Notes: a model not told the origin generated them from the sequence alone. Positions 1 through 11,419 are shown, counted from the first letter of the stretch. The stretch is DNA of 64,000 nucleotides from Rhodococcus sp. HM1 (GCF_023218075.1 NZ_JALPTB010000004.1:143622-207621), one strand, 5' to 3'. Numbers and translations are program-made.

Positions 1-402
1 CAGTTCCCGCGCCTCGAGGAGACGACGGGCCTGCGCGTACTGCGCGGTGTCGGCGACGACGGTGTCCTCGCTGGGTCCGGCCAGCAGCAGGCCGCACTCC
101 TCGAACGTCTCGCGGACCGCGGCCAGCACGAGTGCCTGCGCGCGTCCCTCGGTGGTCGTGAACCGCTCGGCCCACCAGGCGATGGACGGGCCGGCCCAGC
201 GCACGGACGCGGCGCTGTCGGAGGGGTCGACGCCACCGCCCGGGAACACCGTCATGCCGCCGGCGAAGTCCATGCCGACGACGCGGCGCTGCAGGAATAC
301 CTCGATACCACGGTCGGAATCGCGGAGCAGAAGGACGGTGGAGGCGTCCTTGATCGGCACCGCGGCCGGATCGAAGGGGGCTGCAGAGCGTTCGGTAGAC
401 AT
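1..402 (-). CDS. Nudix hydrolase, NUDT19-like (partial, 3' end outside window)
   Basis: The 134 visible codons start at ATG 402 and run off the left edge. The Nudix signature is split. A GGM...FPGGG segment lies at residues 48-57 and the RETFEECG helix at 97-104, with about 40 residues between them. Such an insertion is typical of the NUDT19 family of nucleoside/CoA diphosphate hydrolases. Because the C-terminus is missing, the substrate cannot be told. It lies 73 bases downstream of the ABC ATPase gene on the same strand, but has its own promoter-like box 6 bases before the start, so it is probably a separate, leaderless transcript. Family assignment is good; the CoA-related substrate is only an inference. 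Confidence 0.8.
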   Translation of the reverse strand, partial: MSTERSAAPFDPAAVPIKDASTVLLLRDSDRGIEVFLQRRVVGMDFAGGMTVFPGGGVDPSDSAASVRWAGPSIAWWAERFTTTEGRAQALVLAAVRETFEECGLLLAGPSEDTVVADTAQYAQARRLLEAREL

Positions 403-408
403 GCGTAC

Positions 409-414
409 AAACTA
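409..414 (-). promoter_or_regulatory. -10 box TAGTTT, leaderless start for Nudix gene
   Basis: On the minus strand TAGTTT is followed by six bases (GTACGC) and then the ATG. This places the expected transcription start at the A of the start codon. No Shine-Dalgarno sequence is present. Confidence 0.5.
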
Positions 415-475
415 CGTGACGGGGTGATCCGCGTCGCATCGGGACCGGCATCGAGACGCCGGTCCCGATCCGGAA

Positions 476-1312
476 TCAGACGTGCACGCGGTGCCGGCCC
501 GGCTCCCGGGTGCGGCGCGCGAAGAAGCGCCCGTCCACCCGATCGAGCGTGATCGACTGGCTGAACGCGGTGCTCAGGTTCTCGGAGGTGATCACGTCGT
601 CGATCAGCCCCTGCGCGACCACCTGCCCCTCCTTGAGGAGCATCGCGTGGGTGAAGCCCGGCGGGATCTCCTCGACGTGATGGGTGATCAGCACCGTCGC
701 GGGGGCATCCGGGTCCGCGGCGAGCGTCGCCAGACGCGCGACGAGTTCCTCACGGCCACCGAGGTCCAGACCCGCCGCGGGTTCGTCGAGCAGCAGCAGT
801 TCCGGATCGGTCATCAACGCCCGGGCGATGAGGACCCGCTTGCGTTCCCCCTCCGACAGGGTGCCGTACATGCGGTCGGCGAGGTGTTCGGCGCCGAGGC
901 TCTCGAGCATCTCCGTAGCCCGCTCGGTGTCCATCGCGTCGTACTTCTCCCGCCACCGGCCGAGCACGCCGTACCCGGCGGAAACCACCAGATCGGAGAC
1001 CTTCTCGTCGGCCGGAACGCGGTTGGCCAGCGCCGACGACGACATGCCGATGCGCGGTCGCAGTTCGGACAGGTCGGTGCGCCCGAACCGCTCGGCCAGC
1101 ACGCTCGCCGTGCCGGAGGTCGGGAACGTCTCCGCGGCCGCGACCCGCAGCAACGAGGTCTTGCCGGCGCCGTTCGGCCCCAGCACCACCCAGCGTTCGT
1201 CCAGCTCCACCTTCCAGGTCACGGGTCCGACCAGGACGTTGCCGCCCCGCCGCACCAACACGTCGTCGAATTCGATGAGCAGATCGGGATCAGGTTGTGC
1301 CACGCCGTCCAT
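476..1312 (-). CDS. ABC transporter ATP-binding protein (orphan, ModF/COG1119-like)
   Basis: This 278-residue ATPase has Walker A GPNGAGKT (45-52), signature LSEGER (152-157) and Walker B ELLLLDEP (171-178), followed by the switch histidine in ITHH. The LVGPVTWKVE and HHVEEIPPGF segments resemble stand-alone cytosolic ATPases of the COG1119 group, which occur without a permease gene. No membrane partner is found on either side, so the transported substrate, if any, is unknown. ATG 1312 is the first start in frame and gives a normal N-terminus. The gene is divergent from glgX, with only 42 bases between the starts. Confidence 0.85.
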   Translation of the reverse strand: MDGVAQPDPDLLIEFDDVLVRRGGNVLVGPVTWKVELDERWVVLGPNGAGKTSLLRVAAAETFPTSGTASVLAERFGRTDLSELRPRIGMSSSALANRVPADEKVSDLVVSAGYGVLGRWREKYDAMDTERATEMLESLGAEHLADRMYGTLSEGERKRVLIARALMTDPELLLLDEPAAGLDLGGREELVARLATLAADPDAPATVLITHHVEEIPPGFTHAMLLKEGQVVAQGLIDDVITSENLSTAFSQSITLDRVDGRFFARRTREPGRHRVHV

Positions 1313-1354
1313 CTTGGACTACCCCGGCAGCCGATTCACCGGCAGGATCGTTTC

Positions 1355-3508
1355 GTGTCGCTCTCCCCCACCGATCCCACCGCGCCGCCGGTGGCGCGCG
1401 CCGACCGCGGTCCGTTCCCGCTCGGGGCGACCGCCCTCGAAGCCGACGACCCCGACGCGGGCACCCACTTCTCGGTGCACGCCCCGCACAGCGACCGTGT
1501 GCAGGTCTGCCTGATCGACGACGACGGGCGGGAACAGCGGATCGACCTGCCGGACCGGACCTTCGGAATCTGGCACGGCACGGTGCCCGGGGTCGGTCCC
1601 GGGCAGCGCTACGGCTACCGGGCGCACGGCCCGTGGCAGCCGAGCACCGGGCTGCGCACCAACCCGCACAAGCTGCTGCTCGACCCGTGGGCCCGCCGCC
1701 TGACCGGCGCCATCGGTGATCCGCGACGCCTGCTCGCCTACGATGACGATCCCTTCGGCGCACCCTCGACCGTCGATTCCCTCGGCCACGTCCCGTTGTC
1801 GGTGGTCACCGAACCGGCCGGAACGGTCCGGCACGACCGCCCCGGCACCGCGTGGGAGCAGACGGTGCTCTACGAACTGCACGTCGGGTCCTACACGGCA
1901 CGCCATCCCGGGGTGCCGCCCGAACACCGCGGCACCTATCTCGGGCTGACCGCGCCGGCCGTCCTCGAGCATCTCGTCGGGCTCGGGGTGACCGCCGTCG
2001 AACTGCTGCCGGTGCACGCGTTCCTCACCGAACCCCCGGTACGGGCACGCGGGATGCGCAACCACTGGGGCTATTCGACCGCCGCCTGTTTCGCGCCGCA
2101 CCCCGGGTACGCGAGCGTGCCCGGCGCGGAGATCGACGAGTTCCGGGCCATGGTGGCGGCGCTGCACGCCGCCGGGATCGAGGTGATCCTCGACGTCGTC
2201 TACAACCACACGTGCGAATGGTCGGTGGCCGGGCCGAGCCTGTCCTGGCGCGGACTCGACGCGCGCGGCTACTACCTGTTGGACGAGCAGGGGCTCGACA
2301 TCGACCTGACCGGCTGCGGCAACACCGTCGACGCCACCTCGCCGATCGCGGTGCGGATGGTGTGCGACAGCCTGCGCTACTGGGCCACCGAGATGGGGGT
2401 CGACGGGTTCCGGTTCGATCTGGCCAGCGCGCTGGGCCGTCCGCGCGGCGGCACGTTCGACTCGCGGGCCGCGCTGCTCACCGCGATCACCACCGATCCG
2501 GTGCTGACGGATCTGAAGCTGATCGCCGAACCGTGGGACGCGACCGTCCACGGTTACCGGCTCGGCGAGTTCGGCGCGCAGTGGTCGGAATGGAACGATC
2601 GGTACCGCGACACGGTCCGCCGGTTCTGGGCGGGACGGTCCGGGATCCGCGAGATCGCCTCGCGTCTCGCCGGTTCCGAGGACCTCTACGACCGGACCGT
2701 GCGGCAGCCGTGGATGTCGATCAATTTCGTCGCCGCGCACGACGGGTTCCCCGTGGCCGATCTGGTCGCCTACGAACGCAAGCACAACGAGGCCAACGGC
2801 GAGGACGGACGGGACGGCGCCGACCACAACGAGTCGGTCAACCACGGTGTGGAGGGGCCGACGGACGACCCGGAGATCGTCGCCGCCCGCGACCGGCACG
2901 TGCGGGCATTGCTGGCCACGCTGCTGCTGTCCACCGGCACCCCGATGCTGCTCGCCGGCGACGAATTCGGACACAGCCAGGGCGGCAACAACAACGCCTA
3001 TTGCGTCCCGGCGGACACCCCGGTGACCGATGCGTGGCCGCTGGACTGGTCGTCGGCCGACACCACCCGGATCGCATTCGTGCGACAGCTGCTGCAGTTC
3101 CGCAAGGTCGTGCCGGTGCTGCGTCAGCGCCGTTTCTTCGACGGCCGCGCCCGCACCGTCGGCTATCCCGACCTGGTGTGGTTCGGCGGTGACGGCCTCG
3201 AACTCGACGAGGCCGGCTGGCACGACGACGACCGGCGCACCCTGCAGGCGTGGGTGGACGGGTCGCAACTGGGCACGGTCACGCGGGCCGGGGTGCCGCT
3301 CGCGGACAGCAGCGGCCTGATCGTGCTGCATGCTGCCGGCCCGGCGACGCTCGTGCTCGCCGGACCCGAGTGGTATCAGGGTCGGGTGGTGTGCGTGTTC
3401 GACTCGAGCGCACCCGACGGTGCACCCGCCGACGCGTCGCCTCGACCCGTCGGCTCCGAGTGGGAGGTGACCGGACCGACCGTGCTGATGTTCCGGAAGG
3501 ACGGCTGA
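1355..3508 (+). CDS. glgX: Glycogen debranching enzyme GlgX
   Basis: A 717-residue GH13 isoamylase-type enzyme that hydrolyses alpha-1,6 branches of glycogen in the cytosol. An N-terminal CBM48-like region (GTHFSVHAP) precedes the (beta/alpha)8 barrel. Visible catalytic-region motifs are DVVYNHT, GFRFDLAS (nucleophile Asp), LIAEPWD (acid Glu) and FVAAHDGF (second Asp). Open frame extends far upstream, but that part is antisense to the ABC gene. GTG 1355 is preferred because an AGGA lies 8 bases upstream and the protein then has the family's usual length. The nearest same-strand gene is over 4 kb away, so it is probably monocistronic. Confidence 0.92.
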   Translation: MSLSPTDPTAPPVARADRGPFPLGATALEADDPDAGTHFSVHAPHSDRVQVCLIDDDGREQRIDLPDRTFGIWHGTVPGVGPGQRYGYRAHGPWQPSTGLRTNPHKLLLDPWARRLTGAIGDPRRLLAYDDDPFGAPSTVDSLGHVPLSVVTEPAGTVRHDRPGTAWEQTVLYELHVGSYTARHPGVPPEHRGTYLGLTAPAVLEHLVGLGVTAVELLPVHAFLTEPPVRARGMRNHWGYSTAACFAPHPGYASVPGAEIDEFRAMVAALHAAGIEVILDVVYNHTCEWSVAGPSLSWRGLDARGYYLLDEQGLDIDLTGCGNTVDATSPIAVRMVCDSLRYWATEMGVDGFRFDLASALGRPRGGTFDSRAALLTAITTDPVLTDLKLIAEPWDATVHGYRLGEFGAQWSEWNDRYRDTVRRFWAGRSGIREIASRLAGSEDLYDRTVRQPWMSINFVAAHDGFPVADLVAYERKHNEANGEDGRDGADHNESVNHGVEGPTDDPEIVAARDRHVRALLATLLLSTGTPMLLAGDEFGHSQGGNNNAYCVPADTPVTDAWPLDWSSADTTRIAFVRQLLQFRKVVPVLRQRRFFDGRARTVGYPDLVWFGGDGLELDEAGWHDDDRRTLQAWVDGSQLGTVTRAGVPLADSSGLIVLHAAGPATLVLAGPEWYQGRVVCVFDSSAPDGAPADASPRPVGSEWEVTGPTVLMFRKDG

Positions 3509-3521
3509 GCCCGGCGGGGCG

Positions 3522-4268
3522 TCAGCCGGCGACCGCGATCACCGTCATCGAACCCGGTGCGACCTCCGTGAAACCGGCGTCGCGGACCGCGGCGACCGGG
3601 CCCCGGCCCGCCTCGGCGCGGGCGCGCAGTTCCTTCCACCGTTCGGGGTCCGCGTCGCGCACGGCGCAGCGGTAGCCGTCCGCGGCCCACGCCCGCACCG
3701 CGTCCTCGTCGAGAACCCCGGCGAGCAGCATCACCGCGTGCCCGACCTGCGCCGCGGCCTTGCCCACGGTCATGTCGAGGCCGGCGTCGATCCACAGCAC
3801 CGGAATGCCGGGATCCGGGTCGCCGGGATCGTCGTGCGGCAGGTCGGTGCCACCGATCTGCAGCCGTGAGATGCGCGGGTCCAGGTCACCGACCGGACCC
3901 GGCACGAGCGCGCGGGCCTGGGCGCCGTCGTGGTCGACGGTGATCCCGTCGACGTCCTGCGCGGCGAGCCACTGCGCGCCCCGGGCACGGCGGCTGACCT
4001 TCCGGATGCGGGCGTCGCTCCAGGCGAGGTAGGCGTCCTGCCACGGACCGGGCTGTCCGTCCGCGTCCGGTCCGACGCGCGGGTCCAGGCACAGGGCGAT
4101 CGTCGCCATCGCCGCGGCCTCGAGCAGTGCGCTGCGCCGCGGCGGGTTCTGCTTGGGGATGTGCAGCACGATCGGCATCGCGAGGACCGCGGCCGGGTCG
4201 TCCGGGTCGGGCCGATGCCCGTATCCGCGGGTGAGCACCCGGTGGCGGGCACCGAACCCGGCGTCGGT

Positions 4269-4277
<9 letters not shown>
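3522..4277 (-). CDS. Peptidyl-tRNA hydrolase PTH2-type domain protein
   Basis: A 251-residue protein whose C-terminal half (about 160-251) has PTH2 hallmarks: DMTVGKAAAQVGHA near 168-181 and AGFTEVAPGSMTV near the end. PTH2 enzymes release peptides from drop-off peptidyl-tRNA. The N-terminal 150 residues are extra compared with the roughly 120-residue archaeal enzyme; similar two-part proteins occur in actinobacteria, and the role of the extra part is unknown. GTG 4277 lies five bases after the serB stop, so the two genes are probably co-translated. The start sits inside a 13-bp tandem duplication, described separately. Confidence 0.75.
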
Positions 4278-5608
<1,331 letters not shown>

Positions 5609-5613
5609 TCACG

Positions 5614-5650
5614 CGCAAGGCCCCGCCCGAGCATCGGGCGGGGCCTTGCG
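5614..5650 (-). terminator. Strong hairpin terminator after ctaD
   Basis: CGCAAGGCCCCGCCCG (5614-5629) pairs perfectly with 5635-5650 around a five-base loop. It lies 19 bases after the ctaD stop. No U-tract follows, which is common in high-GC actinobacteria. Confidence 0.85.
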
Positions 5651-5668
5651 TCACATCGGGTTACCGAC

Positions 5669-7414
5669 TTACTTCAGGGCTTCCCTGTCTGCACCCTCGT
5701 GCACGGCCACGTTGTGCTTGTGGCTGCCCGGGCCGACGTGGGCCTCGGCCCGCATCCGCTCGACCATGTGCGGGTAGTGCAGCTCGAACGCCGGACGCTC
5801 CGACCGGATGCGCGGCAGCTCGGTGAAGTTGTGGCGCGGCGGCGGGCAGGAGGTGGCCCACTCGAGCGAGTTGCCGTAGCCCCACGGGTCGTCGACCGTG
5901 ACGACCTGGCCGTACCGGTAGCTCTTGAAGACGTTCCACAGGAACGGCAGCGTCGAGGCACCGAGGATGAACGAGCCGATCGTCGAGATGGTGTTCAGCG
6001 TGGTGAAGCCGTCGGTGGGCAGGTAGTCGGCGTAGCGACGCGGCATGCCCTCGTTGCCCAGCCAGTGCTGCACCAGGAACGTGGTGTGGAAGCCGATGAA
6101 CGTGAGCCAGAAGTGCCAGCGGGCGAGACGCTCGTCGAGCATGCGGCCGGTCATCTTCGGGAACCAGAAGTAGATGCCCGCGTAGGTGGCGAACACGATG
6201 GTGCCGAAGAGCACGTAGTGGAAGTGCGCGACCACGAAGTACGAGTCGTGCAGGTGGAAGTCCAGCGGCGGGCTCGCGAGGATGACGCCGGTCAGACCAC
6301 CGAAGAGGAACGTGATGATGAAGCCGACCGAGAACAGCATCGGCGATTCGAAGGTCAGCTGACCCTTCCACATCGTCAGGATCCAGTTGAAGAACTTCAC
6401 GCCGGTCGGGACGGCGATGAGGAACGTCATGAACGAGAAGTACGGCAGCAGCACGGCGCCGGTGGCGTACATGTGGTGTGCCCACACCGCGATGGACAGG
6501 GCCGCGATCGCCAGGGTCGCGTAGACCAGGCCGGTGTAACCGAAGATCGGCTTACGGGAGAAGACCGGGAAGATCTCCGAGACGATGCCGAAGAACGGCA
6601 GCGCGATGACGTACACCTCGGGGTGGCCGAAGAACCAGAACAGGTGCTGCCACAGCAGGACGCCACCGGTGGCCGGGTCGAAGATGTGGCCACCGAGGTG
6701 ACGGTCGACGAACAGACCGAAGAACGCGGCGGTGAGCAGCGGGAAGACCAGCAGGATCAGCAGGCTGGTGATGAGGATGTTCCAGGTGAAGATCGGCATC
6801 CGGAACATGGTCATGCCGGGGGCGCGCAGGCAGACGACGGTGGTCGTGAAGTTGACCGCACCGAGGATCGTGCCCAGACCCATGACGCCGAGGCCCAGGA
6901 CCCAGAAGTCGGCGCCGACGCCCGGCGAGTGCAGCTCGCTCGTCAGCGGGGTGTAGGCGGTCCAGCCGAAGTCCGCGGCACCACCGGGGGTGATGAAGCC
7001 GGCGAGCACGATGGTCGCGCCGAACAGGTACAGCCAGTAGCTGAAGGAGTTCAGACGCGGGAACGCGACGTCGGGGGCGCCGATCTGCAGCGGGACGATG
7101 TAGTTCGCGAACGCGAACACGACCGGCGTCGCGTACATGAGCAGCATGATCGTGCCGTGCATGGTGAACAGCTGGTTGAACTGCTCGTTCGAAAGGAACT
7201 GCAGGCCGGGGACCGCGAGCTCGCTGCGCATCAGGAGGGCCATGAGGCCACCGATGAGGAAGAACGAGAACGAGGTGATGAGGTACATGATCCCGAGCAG
7301 CTTGGGATCTGTAGTCGTGATCATCTTGTAGATGAACGAACCCTTGGGTCCCTGCCGCGGCGGGTACGGCCTTGCTGCAGCTATCGGGACTGGCTGGGGC
7401 GCTACGGCAGTCAC
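5669..7414 (-). CDS. ctaD: Cytochrome c oxidase subunit I CtaD
   Basis: Catalytic subunit of the aa3 terminal oxidase in the plasma membrane: 581 residues, about 12 membrane helices. Haem and copper ligands lie in [19 protein letters not shown] with the His-Tyr pair, HHMY, and [19 protein letters not shown] 7414 follows GGAGG by four bases. As in other Mycobacteriales it lies apart from ctaC/ctaE, between serB and fecB. A long 5' intergenic region shared with the iron cassette holds a CRP/GlxR-like box; GlxR control of ctaD is known in Corynebacterium, so the same is plausible here. Confidence 0.97.
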   Translation of the reverse strand: MTAVAPQPVPIAAARPYPPRQGPKGSFIYKMITTTDPKLLGIMYLITSFSFFLIGGLMALLMRSELAVPGLQFLSNEQFNQLFTMHGTIMLLMYATPVVFAFANYIVPLQIGAPDVAFPRLNSFSYWLYLFGATIVLAGFITPGGAADFGWTAYTPLTSELHSPGVGADFWVLGLGVMGLGTILGAVNFTTTVVCLRAPGMTMFRMPIFTWNILITSLLILLVFPLLTAAFFGLFVDRHLGGHIFDPATGGVLLWQHLFWFFGHPEVYVIALPFFGIVSEIFPVFSRKPIFGYTGLVYATLAIAALSIAVWAHHMYATGAVLLPYFSFMTFLIAVPTGVKFFNWILTMWKGQLTFESPMLFSVGFIITFLFGGLTGVILASPPLDFHLHDSYFVVAHFHYVLFGTIVFATYAGIYFWFPKMTGRMLDERLARWHFWLTFIGFHTTFLVQHWLGNEGMPRRYADYLPTDGFTTLNTISTIGSFILGASTLPFLWNVFKSYRYGQVVTVDDPWGYGNSLEWATSCPPPRHNFTELPRIRSERPAFELHYPHMVERMRAEAHVGPGSHKHNVAVHEGADREALK

Positions 7415-7641
7415 TAATCCTCCTGAATGCGCGCTCGACCTCGGGCTGGAGGCGAGCGGTCTCTGGCTTGCGCTGAGTCGAATCGTAGACCGTGCACACA
7501 GCGGTCGCCCACCGGGTCCTACTCAGTGTCGTACTCGGTGCGACAGCGTACCTCGAGGTGCTGTCACGACCAGGGTGTTGTTCGTGAGCAGAACCCTCGT
7601 GAGCCCCTTCCCCGGCGTGTCGCGCGCCGCCCCCGCGCGCG

Positions 7642-7657
7642 GATGATGTACGTCACA
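7642..7657. promoter_or_regulatory. CRP/GlxR-like binding site
   Basis: GATGATGTACGTCACA matches the GlxR consensus TGTGANNTANNTCACA at 10 of 12 fixed positions, including the central TA. It could serve ctaD, the iron cassette, or both. Confidence 0.45.
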
Positions 7658-7669
7658 TCGGACAGGGAT

Positions 7670-7688
7670 TTAGGGTAGCGAAACCTTA
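7670..7688. promoter_or_regulatory. IdeR/DtxR-type iron box
   Basis: TTAGGGTAGCGAAACCTTA matches the 19-bp IdeR consensus (TTAGGTTAGGCTAACCTAA) at 14 of 19 positions and keeps both outer arms. It ends five bases before the TAGTGT -10 candidate, where IdeR-Fe(II) would block transcription of the downstream lipoprotein gene in iron-replete cells. Confidence 0.65.
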
Positions 7689-7735
7689 TCAGGCTAGTGT
7701 TGCGTCGTTGTTGCCCCGCTCCGAAAGTCCGAGGT

Positions 7736-8740
7736 ATGGACGTGCTCCCTCGATTCCGCCGCCGCGCGACCGTCGCGCTCGCATCGGCACTCACCGCCGC
7801 AGTCGCCCTCGCCGGCTGCTCCGCCGACAACACCGAGCCGGAAACGTCCGTCTCGTCGACCGAGGGCTTCCCGCGCACGGTCGAACACTTCCGCGGCTCG
7901 ACCACGCTCGACGAGGCTCCCCTGCGGGTCGTCGCGCTCGACACCAGCTACGCCGACGCGACGCTGCTGCTCGAGAGCGAACTCGTCGGCTACGTCGACT
8001 ACCGCACCGAAGGACTGCCCGACTACCTCGGCGACGCCCCGGAGAAGTACGCCGCGAACGCCGTCTCGGTCGGCAAGGTCGCCGACGTGAGCCTGGAGAA
8101 GATCGCCGCCCTCGAGCCCGACCTGATCCTGTCCGCCGAGGTGCGCAACGGTGAGCAGTACGAGGAGCTGTCGGCGATCGCTCCCACCGTCTTCTCCCAG
8201 TCCACCGGACCGACCTGGAAGGACAACATCCGGCTCGCCGCCCGGGCGCTCGGCAAGGAGGACCTCGCCGAGCAGAAGATCGGCGAGTACGAGGCACGAG
8301 CGAAGGCGATCGGCGACGAGATCAACGCCTCGGCGAACAACCCGACCGTCTCGGTCGTGCGCTTCGCCGGTGAGCCGACCGCGCGCCTGTACCGCACCAC
8401 CTCGTTCAGCGGCATCGTCCTCGAGGACGCGGGTCTGGCCCGGCCCGAGAGCCAGGGTCCGGATCCGGCCGACCCGAGCAGCATCATGAACGCCATCAGC
8501 CCCGAGCTGATCGCCCAGGCGGACGCCGACGTCATCTTCGTCTCGATGTACCGCGACGGCGACGGGAAGTCGGAGGGCGCCGCTCAGCCGTTCCTGACCA
8601 ACCCGCTGTGGGGGAACCTCCGGGGCCGCAAGATCGACGTCGACGACAGCCTGTGGATGACTCCCGTCAGCATCCAGGGGGCCCACCTGATCCTCGACGA
8701 CCTCGCGGAGGCGTTCGGGGTCGATCCGCACAAGGGATAA
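7736..8740 (+). CDS. fecB: Iron-siderophore-type substrate-binding lipoprotein (FecB-like)
   Basis: A 334-residue lipoprotein: signal peptide with lipobox LAGC (cysteine about 24), then a class III periplasmic-binding (FecB/BtuF) fold. Visible landmarks are PLRVVALD near the start of the fold and IAALEPDLIL in the first lobe. It would present ferric siderophore or a related ligand at the outer face of the membrane. ATG 7736 is chosen because the signal peptide begins there; the 13 upstream codons do not fit one. Its place next to ctaD corresponds to M. tuberculosis fecB (Rv3044), which has also been linked to envelope integrity. An IdeR-like box suggests induction on iron limitation. Confidence 0.85.
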   Translation: MDVLPRFRRRATVALASALTAAVALAGCSADNTEPETSVSSTEGFPRTVEHFRGSTTLDEAPLRVVALDTSYADATLLLESELVGYVDYRTEGLPDYLGDAPEKYAANAVSVGKVADVSLEKIAALEPDLILSAEVRNGEQYEELSAIAPTVFSQSTGPTWKDNIRLAARALGKEDLAEQKIGEYEARAKAIGDEINASANNPTVSVVRFAGEPTARLYRTTSFSGIVLEDAGLARPESQGPDPADPSSIMNAISPELIAQADADVIFVSMYRDGDGKSEGAAQPFLTNPLWGNLRGRKIDVDDSLWMTPVSIQGAHLILDDLAEAFGVDPHKG

Positions 8741-8773
8741 CCTGGACCGTCCCCGAAACAGGAAGTGGTCGAA

Positions 8774-9838
8774 TTGCCCGTTGTGCACCGGTCCCGAACT
8801 GCCGTCCTCGCCGCCGTCACCGTGGCGACGCTCGCCCTCGCGGGGTGCGGGGAAACCACGGACGATCCGGCGGACAGCATCGTGCGCACGACCACCCGCA
8901 TCGCCGGGGCCGCGGTCGTCGGTGTCGATCGCGACACCACGACCGCGTGCCCGCTCCCCTCTCCCCTCGACGCGGGGCAGCCGGCCACCGGCACCCGGAC
9001 CGTCGTGCACACCGCGGGCACCGCAGAGGTTCCCGCGGACCCGCAGCGCATCGTCGTTCTCGACCTCGCGACGATGGACGCGGTGTGCGCGCTCGGTTTG
9101 TGGGAGCGGGTGGTCGGTGTGGCGTTCACCCCGATCGACCCCGGCTACTTCGACTACCTCGGCACCGGCATCGCCGAGTTGCCGTCGGTCGGTTCCGGCG
9201 ACCTGCCCGATCTCGACCTGGTCGCGCAGGCGCAGCCGGATCTGATCCTGGGCTCGTCGGTCGATTCCGATCTGTACGGCCGGCTCGACGCGATCGCGCC
9301 GACCGTGACCGTGGGATCCGACCCCGTGTTCTGGCGGGAGCAGTTCCTGCGCGTCGGCGACGCCCTCGGCCGCCGGGAAGCCGCGCAGCAGGTGCTCGAC
9401 GACTACCTCCTCGCCGCCGCCGAAGTCGGCCGCGAACTCGCCTCGTCCCAGACGCAGGCGTCGATCGTCCGGTTCACCGCCGACGGGCCCGTCGTGGAAG
9501 GCACCGCGTCGTTCGCCGGCCAGGTGATGGCCGACGCCGGCGCCGCCCGGCCCCCCGCCCAGCGCTTCGGCGTCGTCGACGGCCGGTCGTTCGAACCCGT
9601 CGACACCGACGATCCGGCGGCGGCGGACGCGGACGTGCTCTTCGTCCGCTTCGACGGCGACACCGGTCTCGCGGAGGGCACCGAATACATGGAAACGGAC
9701 CGCTGGCTCGATCTCGGCGCCGTGAGCGACCACCGGTTGTTCGCGGTGACCGACGACGTGTGGTCCACGCCCGGCCCGGTCGCGGCCCGGGCGGTCCTCA
9801 CCGACCTGAAGGTAGCGCTCAATGGCTATTCGAACTGA
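8774..9838 (+). CDS. Second iron/haem-type substrate-binding lipoprotein
   Basis: A 354-residue lipoprotein of the same fold as its neighbour: signal peptide with lipobox ALAGC, then [22 protein letters not shown] and FDYLGTG. TTG 8774 is preferred since AGGAAG lies eight bases upstream; GTG 8765 is an alternative that adds three residues. It starts 33 bases after the fecB-like stop and overlaps the HtaA gene by 17 bases, so the three probably form one transcript under the IdeR box. No permease or ATPase gene is near, so it must share a transporter encoded elsewhere or act only in binding. By analogy with HmuT-HtaA loci, haem is a possible ligand. Confidence 0.8.
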   Translation: MPVVHRSRTAVLAAVTVATLALAGCGETTDDPADSIVRTTTRIAGAAVVGVDRDTTTACPLPSPLDAGQPATGTRTVVHTAGTAEVPADPQRIVVLDLATMDAVCALGLWERVVGVAFTPIDPGYFDYLGTGIAELPSVGSGDLPDLDLVAQAQPDLILGSSVDSDLYGRLDAIAPTVTVGSDPVFWREQFLRVGDALGRREAAQQVLDDYLLAAAEVGRELASSQTQASIVRFTADGPVVEGTASFAGQVMADAGAARPPAQRFGVVDGRSFEPVDTDDPAAADADVLFVRFDGDTGLAEGTEYMETDRWLDLGAVSDHRLFAVTDDVWSTPGPVAARAVLTDLKVALNGYSN

Positions 9839-10916
9839 ATTCGGCCGACCCGCCGTGCGGGTCGGCGCTGTACTCGCAGGCTTGCTCGCAACCGTGCTTC
9901 CGGCGGCCGCGCCGGCGTCGGCGCAACCGGAGACCCCGGCCATCGAGGTGTTCGCCGCCGACGGCGTCACCCCGCTCGGCGACCTGCCGGTGCACGAGGG
10001 CGACATCGTCGTCGTGCGCGGAACCGGTTTCGACCCGGAGGCGAACCGCACCGGTGGCCTGCCGGTGCCGGTACCGCCGGGAGTGCCGCACGGCACCTTC
10101 GTCTCGTTCGGCGGCTTCTCCGAGCACTGGCGTCCTTCCGAGGGTGCCCCCACCGCGAACCGCGCGACCGTACGATCCACCAACGCGTGGGTGCTGTCCG
10201 AACGCGCACTGAACCAGGTGCCCAACGTGCCGTTCGACATGCGCCGCACCGTCCGGCAGCAGTGGGTTCCGCTGTCCGACGACGGCTCGTTCACCGCGAC
10301 CCTCACGATCGACGCTCCCGCCACCGTGCCCGCCGACGCGGTGTACGGCATCTACACCTACGGCGCCGCCGACGCGGTCAACGCCGAGCAGGAACTGTCC
10401 GTGCCGGTGAACTTCGATCCCTCGCCCGGCCCGAACGCTCCCGTCCCCGCGTCGCAGGACCTGGTGTGGGGATTCGCGCCCGGCTACACGGACCTGGTCA
10501 CCGACACCACGCAGGGTTCGGTCGTCGGGAAGAACGGCGCGACCGTCAACCCGGACGGCACGCTCGCATTCGAACTGGCCGAGGCGCAGATCGACCCGGA
10601 GACCGGGCTCGGCCGGATCGAGTACCGCGGCACCGTCGTCTCGTTCACGCGCTTCCATCTCCTCGAGATCGCGCTGGCCGATCCGTGGATCGAGTTCACC
10701 GAGGACGGCACCTGCCTCACCGCCGAATCGTCGACCGGCGATCAGGTCGGGACCGACTCGATGAGCCGGATCACCGTCGCACGTCTCGATGCTGCCGCCG
10801 ACGCGAGCCGCACCGAGTGGGACGGCGTTCCCGCCCGCTTCTCGGTGCCGCTGCAGCCGTCGGTGCTGCTGCCGTACTCCGGTGGGCAGGCCGCACCCGT
10901 GACCTTCCGCTACTGA
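9822..10916 (+). CDS. Secreted HtaA-domain haem-binding protein
   Basis: A 364-residue exported protein with a signal peptide (about 1-35, ending ASAQP). The C-terminal half carries one HtaA-like domain, recognised by [29 protein letters not shown] and [13 protein letters not shown]. HtaA domains bind haem at the corynebacterial surface and pass it to HmuT. The N-terminal half looks like an immunoglobulin-type fold often paired with HtaA. No C-terminal membrane anchor or sorting signal is seen, so the protein is either released or held by its partners. ATG 9822 overlaps the preceding gene by 17 bases, implying translational coupling. Confidence 0.7.
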   Translation: MAIRTEFGRPAVRVGAVLAGLLATVLPAAAPASAQPETPAIEVFAADGVTPLGDLPVHEGDIVVVRGTGFDPEANRTGGLPVPVPPGVPHGTFVSFGGFSEHWRPSEGAPTANRATVRSTNAWVLSERALNQVPNVPFDMRRTVRQQWVPLSDDGSFTATLTIDAPATVPADAVYGIYTYGAADAVNAEQELSVPVNFDPSPGPNAPVPASQDLVWGFAPGYTDLVTDTTQGSVVGKNGATVNPDGTLAFELAEAQIDPETGLGRIEYRGTVVSFTRFHLLEIALADPWIEFTEDGTCLTAESSTGDQVGTDSMSRITVARLDAAADASRTEWDGVPARFSVPLQPSVLLPYSGGQAAPVTFRY

Positions 10917-10924
10917 CGGCCGTC

Positions 10925-11401
10925 GTGCCCGTCCCCGAGTTCGTCGCCGCGCTGCGCGCTCACGTCGGTACCGCCCCCTTGTGGCTGTCCGGCGTGAGCG
11001 CCGTCGTGCGCGACGACCACGGCCGGCTCCTGCTGACCCGTCGCGCCGACAACGGTCGCTGGGCGATCGTGTCAGGCATCCTCGAGCCCGGTGAGGAACC
11101 TGCGGTCGCGGCGGTCCGCGAGGTCGCGGAGGAAACCGGGGTGGTCGCCGACGTCGTGCGCCTGACGAGTGTGGACGTGACCGCGCCGATCACCTACCCG
11201 AACGGCGACGTCGCGCAGTACCTGGACGTGTGCTTCCTGCTGCGCGCGACCGGCGGCTCGGCGCGCGTGGCCGACGACGAGAACCTCGAGGTCGCGTGGT
11301 TCGCGACGGACGCGCTGCCCGCCGATCTGACGGACACCTCGGCGCTGCGCATCGACAAGGCGCTGCGCGACGTGCCCGAGGCGTGGTTCCGCCGCCCCTG
11401 A
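10925..11401 (+). CDS. Nudix hydrolase
   Basis: A 158-residue stand-alone Nudix enzyme with a complete signature: G followed by ILEPG, E, then REVAEETGV (about residues 56-78). These enzymes cleave nucleoside diphosphates linked to another group; the exact substrate is not visible. GTG 10925 is eight bases after the HtaA stop, so it belongs to the same transcript, though a functional link to iron uptake is not evident. A strong hairpin follows directly. Confidence 0.85.
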   Translation: MPVPEFVAALRAHVGTAPLWLSGVSAVVRDDHGRLLLTRRADNGRWAIVSGILEPGEEPAVAAVREVAEETGVVADVVRLTSVDVTAPITYPNGDVAQYLDVCFLLRATGGSARVADDENLEVAWFATDALPADLTDTSALRIDKALRDVPEAWFRRP

Positions 11402-11419
11402 AACGCCCCGGAAACGCCT

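Larger units (their letters stand above)
7415..7735. other. Divergent promoter region between ctaD and the fecB-like gene
   Basis: 321 bases without a gene. The right half holds a CRP/GlxR-like box (7642-7657), an IdeR-like box (7670-7688) and TAGTGT (7694-7699), which could be the -10 of the fecB-like gene. In the left half only the ctaD ribosome-binding site could be identified. Confidence 0.6.

Noticed and set aside
7694..10351. 885-codon minus-strand open frame over the iron cassette
   Set aside because: Composition typical of a complementary frame; the plus strand has three exported proteins with clear signal peptides.
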